Shown piece by piece: positions 25,377 through 36,754 of a DNA stretch of 64,000 nt. Each line of letters opens with the position of its first letter. Positions within the stretch are counted from its first letter, which is position 1. The notes beneath the pieces are model-generated. The model had not been told where the DNA came from. It saw nothing but the letters and a program-made list of their open reading frames with translations, and ran no database searches. Both the position numbers and the translations under genes were made by a program. The stretch comes from Marchantia polymorpha subsp. ruderalis. Its lineage: Eukaryota > Streptophyta > Marchantiopsida > Marchantiales > Marchantiaceae. The stretch covers positions 21,477,501 through 21,541,500 of the forward strand of contig AP031355.1 of NCBI GenBank assembly GCA_037833965.1, read 5' to 3'.

Positions 25377-28300
25377 ATGGCTGCCAGAGGAGCATTGCTG
25401 CGCTCGTTTCGAAGATCCACTTGCCAGATGACTCGAACTGTTGCTTCTTCTTCCGCGACAACCCGTTCTCACTTGGCTCAAGTCTTGAAGCATGATGTTG
25501 CTCTTCCACTCGCTCCATCGTTCTCTGCTACAGACCATCTACCCTATGTCGGATATCCCCCTGCTTTTCGTCCTCGACTTTTCTCGTCCCATGCTGGTTA
25601 GTCGATCGCTTTTCTCCTGTAATCTACCGCTGCTGTGGTTCTTCTGTATTTTCACTGCTGAATGTAGTGTGCTCGATTAGCGTGGAAACCGGGAATGTGA
25701 AGCCGGTTTTTTTTACCCTCTTACGATTCAATTGGTTCTACTGATTCTTTTCATCAGAGGATGAATGTTTCTCTTTGTTTGCCATGCCTTTTTATAGTTT
25801 ATTTATCTGTACTGAGTGGCTGAATGGGTTCTCTCTTGCAGCTGGTTCCTCATCCAATGTTGTCTTAGTGAGCGATGACGCACATTTTCAACAGTCGCTT
25901 AAAGAAGTTGAAAGTAAGTCAGTGATGTCATTTCCAGCTTCATCTTTTTGTATATACCAGTTCCAGTTTACTTTTACATGAGGAGCAATCTACATCTGAC
26001 TGCAAATTTGATTTGGCATTCCGCACCTTGCTTGGTTCGTCAAAGTCGTCTGAACGTTAATATAAAGATTCGAAATTATGAGTCATTATCCTGGATAAGT
26101 CATCATTTTCGGCTGTAAGTGAAGATGCTCAGGTATTGAGGTTTAGGTCTTATTTTAGAGAGTCTATTATGTTTGACTCGCGGACTCATTTCAAACTGAA
26201 GGAATCTCAAACATGTGTGAGCTCCAAACGAGTTTCAAACAAAACAAATAGTGGAAGTTTTTGTTAGAAAAGTTCGTTTTGTGGACTCACTTTTCATACA
26301 AGCACTTGGTAGTTAGGAAGTTAATAAGGCAGTTGATAGTCATCTACATTACTAAAGGATTTGAGTTGCTATGATATATACCTTTTAGGCTACCTTATAT
26401 TAGTTTATTATACTTTCCATACTACTAACATAAGGTTTATATTTACATCAGGGAACTAATTGTCAGTACTGAGAAGTTTAGGTTCAAGTTAGGATATTCA
26501 TGATCACTTCAGACATTTCTTTGAAGAACCCCATTGAATGACGTTAATTTGAAAGAATCTGCGCTTCCTTTGTCGAAAGAGAATAAAGAACTGATCAATC
26601 CAGAAGCATCATCATCATAACCTTGCCTTTATCCATCTGGTGTGGTACAGATCAGAGGTTTTAGACTCTCTCTGCTGACTTGTTAGAATTTTTCAAATAT
26701 CTGGCAGGTTCTAAGTCCCTTGGTGTTGTCTACTTCACCGCACAATGGTGTGGCCCATGTATGTAAATTCTTTCATCACGCTTCTGTTGTTTGCTGCAGG
26801 TCAAATTCTTCGTGTTGTTTCAGGCATTAAATTATACCGTTCCAATTTATGCGCACATCAAGCTGTTCTTACCAGGACCTGTCTAAAGTTTTTAGTTTGA
26901 AAATAGTGGATCTTTACAGCTGCATAAACGACTGATTTTTGAACATGAAATCATGTTTTGCTTATATTTTACAGGCAAACAGATAGCTCCATACATCGAT
27001 GAGCTGAGCCGAGAGTTTGATGACGTTACTTTTCTGAAAATTGATGTCGATAACGTATGACATCCATTCACGCACCTTCTGTTTCCACACGGGAAAAAGT
27101 TTACAAGGACAAATTACCGATTTTCAGTGGAAGTTACTACTTGAGACAGGGAGAACTATAACTGGAATCTTAAGGAAAGAGTAGCAGCACATTACTTTGA
27201 AAGTTCCCTGTATATTGCTAGAAATTTTCCTGTGACTTGATGAATGGTGGCTCAAATGGTGGCTGTTAACTCTGTGTATCTGGTAAACACTGATAGGTTA
27301 TTTGAACGGCCCTATTTGTGTGTAGTTGAAGTTGGAGGAAACGATGAAAGACTCAAGAATAGGAGTTGTGGTAAGTCATTATGCGCCGTGCTTTCGAATA
27401 TATTCTGTATCTAATATATTCTGTATCTGACCAGTTCAGGATATTTTAGTAGGTCTGAGAAGTTCATTTTATATTGGTCCACTTCACACTTTGTATTTGA
27501 TAATGGATCTGGGCGTTACACCTCTTAGTTCAAAGTTCCACATGAATTTCCATAATAAACCAGAGGAACCACAGTTGAAGGTTCTTAATCCAGTTACCGT
27601 GCCCCATGTTGTTTCCCACGTATCCAATTGGTCGAAGCTGAGTGTTCAATTCGCTGGTGGACAGAAATGTGTTTGCATTTCTCTCAAGGACCTAGATCAG
27701 CAAACTGCCACCTTGCTCTCATATTCTCACAGCACAGTATAACACGCGATTTCTAGGGCTGAATTTCGACATCATCTAGAAAGACGGTCATACTAGATTA
27801 TCGCGTTATTGGTCTATTCAAATCAGGTAGGCAGAACATTCGTCCACATATGTGTGGGATCTCTTTTCTGAGCCCACCACATACTGCTTGACGCATAGAG
27901 ATTGATCTGTCAGCAGCACTTTCTCTTCTCTTTTCTTTTCTAATCTCCTACAATCACTTTCCATATCTTGGTGGTAGTGAATTTGGTTTTGATTATCTGC
28001 TCTTTCACTGTCGCTGGATACACTGTAGTTTACATGCTTGCTGCTGATTAATTCTTCCCTGCATCCGTGCTTTGTACATGGTTTTTTATCTCTCTAGTAA
28101 TACAGTCTGCTAGCTTTCAGCTGAGATAGATCTGTGCAGGCTAGCCCTGGCTTACCTATACATGGCATTCGCTGGCCCTACCTGGTAGCCTGCGGATGAT
28201 GCAATCTGCAGTCCTACCTCGCCCGATTAGGGTTATCGGCCTCGAACAGCATCTCCCGCAGCAGCCTAAACCGCACATATGTTTATCCAAATTCGTGCTT

Positions 28301-28693
28301 GGCTATGTTTCATTTGCGGATAAGTTCATTCCTGCTTGGCGATTATGACATACAGTTGTTTGTCATTTATTTAATTGAGATTCCCCTTTGTTTTGAACCC
28401 ATACTTTTCCCTCAAGTGATCGTTGCTTGTCGTGGATCGTATATTCAAAGGTGTGTGCTGTGTGGAATTGACGGAGACGATCGGGTCTTTTTTTGCAGCC
28501 GACTTTCCAATTCCACAAAGGAGGCAAACTTGTTGGTGAACTGACAGGAGCTGTGAAGGATAAATTAAAAAACCTCGTTTCTACGTTAAGGTATGGTTCA
28601 AAATATGCACTAGCTTATAATGTTTGTTTCTTCTATTTGTGAAAAATGCACTATTGCAAGTTGAATATCTTGTTCTGTGCCTGCTGTAGATGA
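25377..28693 (+). CDS. TRXO: thioredoxin o-type, mitochondrial
   Basis: Small dithiol oxidoreductase, probably mitochondrial, reduced by an NADPH-dependent thioredoxin reductase. Seven exons keep frame: 25377-25596, 25842-25913, 26708-26758, 26975-27054, 27326-27370, 28499-28590 and 28690-28693. They give 187 residues; Arabidopsis TRXo1 is about 194. The first about 75 residues are Arg/Ser/Ala-rich without acidic residues at the start (MAARGALLRSFRRS), a typical mitochondrial presequence. The active site WCGPC is split by the intron between exons 3 and 4. VDVDN-type strand ends (KIDVDN), the cis-Pro region VVPTFQFHKGG and the C-terminal helix KDKLKNLVSTL are present. The final exon contributes one base of an Arg codon plus TGA. 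Reading through the last donor would instead add about 18 unrelated residues before a stop, so the last splice is a preference, not proven. Type o is inferred from the presequence and the spacing after WCGPC. Confidence 0.88.
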
Positions 28694-29602
28694 GAGCCAC
28701 GTTAGGTATGAATTTTAAGGCTAACTCTTAGTCGCTTTCTATGTAGGGCTAAACCGCAATGACGAAGTAGATCATGGACGCACACAACTGAAATTGACAA
28801 TGTCAGTTTGTGTAGGTCAGTTTATTTAGAATTATGAATGATGACAGCAACTTGGGTGACAAAAGCTTCCTATCTAGGGCCCCTTAGAAATACACAGTCA
28901 ACTCTAATGGAAACTCTAACTGACGTGTAGACTGCAGCTCTGCGCTTGCGATTAAAATGTTGCTAACACCGTCTATCTCTGGTACTGCAAGTGCTTGCGA
29001 AGGCATTTCAGTTCTGTTTTTAGAGAGAAGTCTGAAATAGAATCTGGTTGATACAAAGAAACTTTGTTCATATAACCAGAATGTTGGTTGCTGCTTAATG
29101 CTCCAAGAAAAATCTCAAATTCACTTGATAAACAATCTCAAAAAACAAATGCACTGCATTTGATGGCCCTTGATGCAAATTGGTTTTGTTACTTTTCGGC
29201 TATGGTGATTAATATCTGTAAAATATTAGTGTTTACTTAAAACACACAATTTGTAAGCCTAAGAAGGGGTTCAAAACTTTACCACCGACTTAATCGATCA
29301 TCACGTTGGGGTTCACATTGTTTCTTTCAGATGCAATCGATCAATGGCTCCTCGTAATTTTTTGCCCTCTCATTCAACGACAACTTGGCTTTAGTGGTCC
29401 GTAATCACCAAGCCTTCAAAACTAGATGCCCTCCAAAAGGGGTGACCCTCGATTCTAACTGGAAATTAGTGAGTTTTGTGAGACAATCCATCGTCGGATA
29501 CCTGTCAGATAATGCGTCGCCTCCGACGTCGCTCAATGGATGGCATTCATAAAATGCTGGGAACCCCAGAAACATCGACCAAACGAGCCTACTTTACTAG
29601 GG

Positions 29603-29710
29603 GCGAAACTACGTTAGCAGGGTATAGATATGACCACAATAATGAGAGTGACCCCGATCTGAGTCGATTGTGACGAAACTACTTTTGCTGGGTAAAGATA
29701 GGACCACAAT
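29603..29710 (+). repeat. two direct copies of a ~38-bp unit
   Basis: A GCGAAACTAC...GACCACAAT unit at 29603-29640 recurs at 29672-29710 with about 80% identity, a spacing of 69 bp. Function is unknown. Confidence 0.65.
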
Positions 29711-30221
29711 CTTCAATCAACCCAAATTAGTCGATTAAATGGCCAGTCATCTTTTGGTTTGTTATAATTTGCCTTTCCGCTGTGTTATCTGAGATGGGAG
29801 TCTGGGTTTTGGCGACGGCGGCGAACTCTGGTAGACTTAGGCAATCAAAGAATCGAAGTGCACGTGGTCAGGAGTGAGAGTATAAGATTTTGTCAGAAGA
29901 CGACTTCTGATCTAATGATGGCGATGATGCTCACTTTCTTGGACGGGTCCAAAGTATCGAACTTGAAGCAATGGTGCCTCGTGAGCCACGGATTATTTAC
30001 TGTACCACCCCACCTACCAAGGCAGTGGGGAGTGTAGTGGGCAGGAGATTGTGGCATGAATTGAAATTCCTTGAGAGATGAATAGGACACAACGAAGCTA
30101 CGGAAATGGCCCCTCATGTTGCAAGAGACTCGGGTTCAGGGCTCTTCTCAACTTGTTGGGAACTCGATAATTTTTGACAAAGAAATCAAGACAACGTTCT
30201 CTGCGAGAGGGTGGTGGGCGA

Positions 30222-30566
30222 GATGACGGGCGCTCCGATTTTCTTTTGATCCGGAGCTACTTTCGATGAAAACTCATAAGAGCCGAAGAAGTTGTAAGAG
30301 GAGTATGTAATCAATGAACGGATCACTTGGGTGAAAGGTCCTCAATCAACATCGTGTGATACTGAGAGCTTTACAAGGAAATCCGAAATTGTCACTCGAC
30401 ATTTTATGCCATTCTGGAGGGAGAGGATTCGTTGTTTGTCTGGCTTGTATGTGTGTACTCCTCCTGCGATGAAAGCCTTCAAACTCGAGGCGGCATAACA
30501 CTGCTGCTGACATCGATCCCATCGAAAGTAACTCCGGATCAAAAGAAAATCGGAGCGCCCGTCATC
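30222..30566. repeat. inverted repeat, 47-bp arms with 250-bp spacer
   Basis: The left arm (30222-30268, starting GATGACGGGCGCTCCGATTT) is repeated in inverted orientation at 30520-30566 with one clear mismatch over about 47 bp. A transcript would fold into a long hairpin. The flanks beyond the arms do not match, and no target duplication is obvious. Confidence 0.8.
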
Positions 30567-31559
30567 ATATATTGTACTTATGAGCACCGACTCAAAACAA
30601 TGAGTAAATTGCGACTCAAATCGGCGTCGCTCTCAAGGTTGTGGTCCTATCATTACACTGCGAAAAGATATTTGTTGGGTCGATGTTTCACACATCAGAT
30701 ATGGCGTAAGTTGAGCAAAGCCGGAGACGAAGCGTGATCTCACGTGTCGCAGAAGAGCCCTCCCAGAGCCTCCTCCGCATGCGCTTGGCTAGGATGAGCA
30801 AAGGCTTACAACAAGGTGCGTCATCTAGAAACCACGGGCGCAGTCAGGGTCGCATGAGCGCACTCTTCCAGAATTGCAGGGCCGGGTCTGACGAATTCAA
30901 GCTATGGAGTTAGTTATCAACTGGTGAACAGACGGTGGACATTTTCACCGAGTAAAACCTGCATTTCTTTTTCTCGCCTCTGAAATATGCCCACTTCAAG
31001 TTTTCGATATCACTATTTGCCACTTTTCTCTCCTGTCTCCGAGGAAGACTTTTGTCAAGCAGGACCACTTCATGAGAACGAGCATTTCGGCACTTCTTGA
31101 ATCTTCTTTTCAGTCAGCTTTCCATAAAGCGGAGCATGTCTCCATGTGCAAAAGTTTTACAGAGTTTGGCCACTTTCCTCACGTAGTAACAAAAGTCGAA
31201 GCTCCATTGACGACGACCCATGAAACCTTCAGCAATCACTAGACACTTCTTAATACGCGGACATGAGCATGGCTTCCACCCCCATAGACGATGTATTGAG
31301 TACCTTAGAAGAATGTCAAATGGGACCTGGTACGTGGAAGCATCTTGATCGTTTCCAGGTTAGATATTGGATGGAACAAAAGTGGAAGAACACATACTGG
31401 CCTGGCTCATGGCGGTAATACTTTCCAGTCGCCGTATCGCCCTAGCCCACAAACACGCAAAAGACTTCTGCTCTCACGAGCAATATTAAGACTTGTAATT
31501 GAATTATTCTGTTATCACAAGCACTCTTTAACACTTGAAAATGAATTTTTCTTGTCCAG

Positions 31560-31634
31560 CAGATCTGGCTAACGGCTAGCCAGATCTGAGAGAACTTCAA
31601 CATCTATTGCTGAGGTTAGCCGCTAATCTCAGCA
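31560..31634. repeat. two adjacent short palindromes (hairpins)
   Basis: The first has perfect 12-bp arms (CAGATCTGGCTA / TAGCCAGATCTG) at 31560-31571 and 31577-31588. The second, 20 bp further on, has 13-bp arms (TGCTGAGGTTAGC) at 31608-31620 and 31622-31634 with one mismatch. No coding gene overlaps them convincingly. Confidence 0.8.
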
Positions 31635-34600
31635 GTAGGGCATTGCCACGTGAGACCCAATTTTAGTGGAAAGTCCCTCAATCTTAAGGCGATAACGTAT
31701 TTGCAATCATATTAAGGATAAAATGCGGGATACAGACTAATAATTTAGATCCAAACCTGACTTCTGATTGGAAAAGATGGGTATACTTCATAGTTATTAT
31801 TCCTCAGTGACCAAAGCTTCAGAAAAGGTTCTTGGTACAATTGGACGCAAACAGACAATATTTCATCAATCTATCATAAGTGACTGAGGAGATCTGAATA
31901 GTCGGCCAACCTTTCCACTTCTTATTGTGTATCTTATCTCTCCAACGCTCCACGAGTTATTAGTCTCTGTTGCACTAATTATCAATAAGATAGTTGTGTT
32001 ACTATACATATAAACTTTGAGGCATTTTAATCATATGGTGCAAAGTCACAGTTTCAAAATCCGATCTTTGCGTGTTCGAATTACACCTTTGACAACAATA
32101 TATTATAATTTTAACATGAAAAGGTCAACAATTATAGGCAAGACTTACGGTTGACACCAAGATTTTGAGTTTAAAAAACTACCAGACGACTAGACTCATT
32201 GAGACTAGAGTCTAGTCCTTTTTCGTAGAAGTCTTTTCAAGAAATATCTTGGAAAGTAATAAAAAATAAATCATTTCGAGAAATATGTAGTTCTATATTT
32301 AGCCAGATTAAAAAATACCCATATGTGAAAGGGATCCGTATTGGTTTTTCAGGTCGACTAAATGGTGCAGAAGTAGCTAAAACTGAGTAACTTTTCTGTA
32401 GTATTTGCAATTTTGGTGAAACTAAATATAGTTGACAATTTCCCTTTTATCAAAACATGAGTAAACATCTCGTACCTAGTTGATTTCTTTTTGCTACGAT
32501 TGTTTCAATAGATCTCATATTCACCTCATGATTAGTATATCTAAATATCACTACCCTGTAGTCTGATACTCTATCTCAACGTTTTCATGCTACATTCAAT
32601 GCTTAGTTAATAAACAAACAGATGGTAGACATATCAAAAATAGATTGTATTTTAATTGTATAATTATCTCTTAATTTTGAATAACATGTATTTTAATTCC
32701 AAGTGATGGTTACGATGTCGCAAAAGAAAATAAAAATCAATGAAATACATTGACTTTGATTATAGTTAAATTTTTGTAAGGTCAAAATGATTTAATTTAG
32801 TGAAACACGATTTTATCAAATGTTTAGAAACTAAAAGAATAATTATAAAATATATTTTAATCAATATTCATCATCACTTGAAATCAATCTTTCAAAGATA
32901 TTTACATATAGATATGCAAAAAATTGAAAAATAAAACTGGAGTGAATGATCGAGATGAGATTTTCTCCAATTTTTGTTGTGTTAGTTGTGAATGACGTAT
33001 AACACATGCTTTTTTTAGGATCATTCATCATATTATCGATCAACAAAAAATGGGATGAATGATGCAGATGTATATTAAAATTTTGAATAGCTGTTAAGAA
33101 AATAAATAAAAAGAATATGAAGTTTTGTATAGCCTTTATCATCATTAGGGTTTGAATTTTACTTTTTTTTTATATTACCTTTTCTTTGCAAGTGTTACAA
33201 TTAAGCAACATAGATGAAATTCTTTTAATCATAAGTTGTTTTAGATTTGAATTTAGTCTTATTTTTAATATTGATGCAAATCAAAATTTATAATTCTAGG
33301 AAAATATATCACAAAATTGATAAAAATCATAAATTTTTTTTATCCAATTGATTGCAGATAACTTAGCTCAAAGCTTAACACTATTATAGAACCTCATTCA
33401 TCTTATATACCTTCTGATTTTATATGACTCATAAAACCTTGATCAATAGTTTCTACTGATTAAAAGATTCATATTTGCTAGACACATAACATAAAAATTG
33501 AGGCTAAGAAATCATATGTAAATAAAATAATAACAAAAATTAAGTTTCAAATTTATTGATTTTATACATTTCTAGTATAATTTTCTTACATAAATTATAA
33601 AATTTTTATTTCAATTTTTATCAAAAATTATCATAGTTATATGATTTTTATTAATCCTATCACATCTAATAAAATTATAAACACAATTCTAAATCTAATT
33701 CTTTACTTTTCATACAAGTACTTGAACGTTGAAATATTTTAGAAATAAAATATAGATAGTCTTAGGTTTTATTGATAAATATCATATTTTATTTACATAT
33801 ATATAACATATCAATTTTTTTTTAAAACATAGTTTTACCTTATTTTAAAACTGGAGATCTAATAAAACTTTAACATTTTTTAATGTAATTTTCATTCTTT
33901 TTATGTTTCTTATACTTGGCATGTTCTATAGATTCAATAATTTCTTGGTCTTCGTCTACTTACCTACCATCTGAACGCAACCTTTTCTGTACATGAATTG
34001 GTCACGAGAGTTTATTAGCAGTGTGCGTGATATATACCTAGATTATGGCTTACCTTCTGACCTAGTGTAATTTAACCAGCCACGTTGACCATATCAAAAT
34101 ATCGTGCTGAATGCTCTCTGTCAGCACGTACAGTGATAAATAGGAATCTTATGATAGTGCTGTTGTATAATCATTGTACGGAGCATGGAATAATATTCCG
34201 CACATTAAAAATGCATATGCTGTGCGATTCTTGCAACATTGTTTAGTATACATGTTCCTCAATCGTAGCTAAAGGTGAACTGGAACGTTAGATATACTTA
34301 ACTTGAGCCCCATCCTACCCTCTTTAGTTTCATCTTTGTACAGCTTGAAAGGGTCTTCCATCCTCTTTCTATAATGCTTGGTACTCATGGCACTCAGATA
34401 ACACCTGAAAGAACAGAGTCCAGTTCCACAATGATCAAAAACATTGTGTACATAAATATTTCAGTTTAAGAATGGCGAAAACTGAACCTGGTATCTGCAG
34501 TAATGCCAGGCCTCATCGACTGATGGAAAGGATTGCAATCCTCATTAGAATCATGACTTTTCTGTTTTTGCTGTTGTCTTGTGTTACTTGAGGTTGTTAA

Positions 34601-36754
34601 AGAATAACATTCGGATCAGCTCACTGAGGTATAATGTCTAATGAGGTCCGTGCTATTTAACTTACAAAACCTCTAGTTTTACCAGCTGAACTTTAGAGAA
34701 CTGAATTTCGAGCAATCACATATATTCTTCCATACGGCTACTGGTGATATTCAAGTCGATCAGGAATAGGCATTCCCGTCTTCCAGATCCATAATCTCTC
34801 TGAGTTCATAATAAATAATAGATCATGCTAATAATCGAATGAGGACATTTTGTCTGGTAATTTGATGCATTAATCGATTGTGATAAGTTCCTGCACAGCG
34901 CATGCCTCCGTTTCAGGCTTTGAAAACTTTAGGTAGATTACTTACAGAAGGTAATCTCAACCAAGATTTGTGCACTGCAAGAAAAATGACGCACTGTATC
35001 CAGCTGATCCACTGACTGGTCCCGATTTTTCAACAATATAATATCGCAACCTACAGTTTGGGCGTGGCCCTATCTTACGGATGTGCATTAATTCTTGTAA
35101 GACTTGAGGGGGTTTCACTTTCTTGCTACATCACTGTGCGTCTGTTGTTGTCGCCAGTGTGTTGTACTCCAGACCGGGAAGAGTCCATGCTTCTTTTCAG
35201 CCTGAGTTCATTCCGACAGATTCACCTACTTACGGTCCTGCTGGAAACATGTATGGTTCGTGTACATAAAGCATATGTATCATCCATACTTGTGTTGTAG
35301 TCTTTGATAGATTGAATATCATTCGGAGGATAAGATCCAATAACGGCCATTGCAGCACTTTTGCAGGGTCAACAAAGGCGACAACAAAGCTGTGAACATA
35401 CACAGGGCTGAACGGGTGGACATGTCATTAGTGTAATCGCAGTTGACTTTGTGACTTAGTCATGGTGACTATGATGGAGAACAAGGACTGGAGTTAGAAA
35501 CTTTGGAGTCTTTGAAACAAGAAAAGAGGTTTGCAGTTTTAAACAATAACATAGCGTCAAAGATAGATATTAGTTGAGCCACTACCACCTTGTGTTTTAA
35601 AGACTTTACCTTCTTGTAATTCTCCGAAATAATCTGAATTCTGAATTATATTTCAGATAACATATTGTTGCTCTATCTATTTATCCACATACTTTGTATC
35701 GGAAACTTGCCCTTGCAATCATCAGACTTGAATTTTTAAGAGCAATGTTATTTTGCAGTAGACTAGTCATGTTGTGATGCAATGTGTATGAGACCCACGT
35801 TGTAATATGAAATACTTGAATGTTATTAACACTTCTTCGTTAGTGGAGCTGTGGCGGTAAGTCTTGTTTAAGAGTTTGCAGTCTTTGATATCTGTAATCG
35901 GTACATGTTAACTGTGTTATCAAAATATTCATACTAGGGCTCCCATCGTATCGAGTTTGACATTCAAACCAAACCCGACCCAAAAAACCGGATAGGGATC
36001 CGATCTATTAGGGTAAAATCCAAAAAGAATCATAAACGAAAACAAATTGTAAACTTTATTGATTATATATCGTTTTAATTTTTCTTTCCCAATACCAGAG
36101 AAATCAAAGTTGCGGCAATGAGAGTGTTGTCGTATACCAATCACATCGTGTACAAAATTGAAAATACTCTCCACGGCCCCTAATAAACCCGGTATAGAAA
36201 GAACTTACTTTACAATAAGGGGAAATTGTTGTTCATAAACTATCCAAAATTCAAGCGGGTCAACGGTAGGATCTTCACATCATAAGGAAAGTAATTTATT
36301 GACCTCATCTTCCGTTTCATTATCCACATTGCAATGAGCAAACATGCACAAAAATACAGTTGGCTGTTAAGTTTTATGTGACAGAACTGAATTGACTCAT
36401 CGGCACCACAAAACATTTTTATCTCATTCATCAACTTTTTCAGAAACATAACAGTAGCATTGATCAATCTTGGAAAAAGTGATTCAAACTCCTTCCGCTC
36501 AAAGTATGTTTTTTTGAACCTCGGGTTCAAAATTACAAACATCATATAGAAATATGTGGTAACCCACTGTTTGTTTTTGTGCGGAATTTAAACATTTTTG
36601 GAAAACAGTACCGCAGCAGTAACTGTAAATAGTAATCGATACACTAAAATAGAGTGAAAATGGATAATCGCGGATCCAGGAGAATCCAGGAGTTGGGCGC
36701 AATGTCCAGGACAGGCGCCCTGGCCCGAGCGGACGGTTCCTACTGAGGGGAAGT

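Larger units (their letters stand above)
28694..36739. other. gene-poor, AT-rich intergenic region
   Basis: Eight kilobases without a supported gene. 28.7-31.7 kb is of moderate GC and holds direct and inverted repeats listed separately. 31.7-34.0 kb is extremely AT-rich with long A/T runs. 34.0-36.7 kb is moderate and holds only short ORFs. Minus-strand ORFs at 35,929-36,174 and 36,240-36,545 have no recognisable domain. The composition suggests old transposon-derived DNA. Confidence 0.55.
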
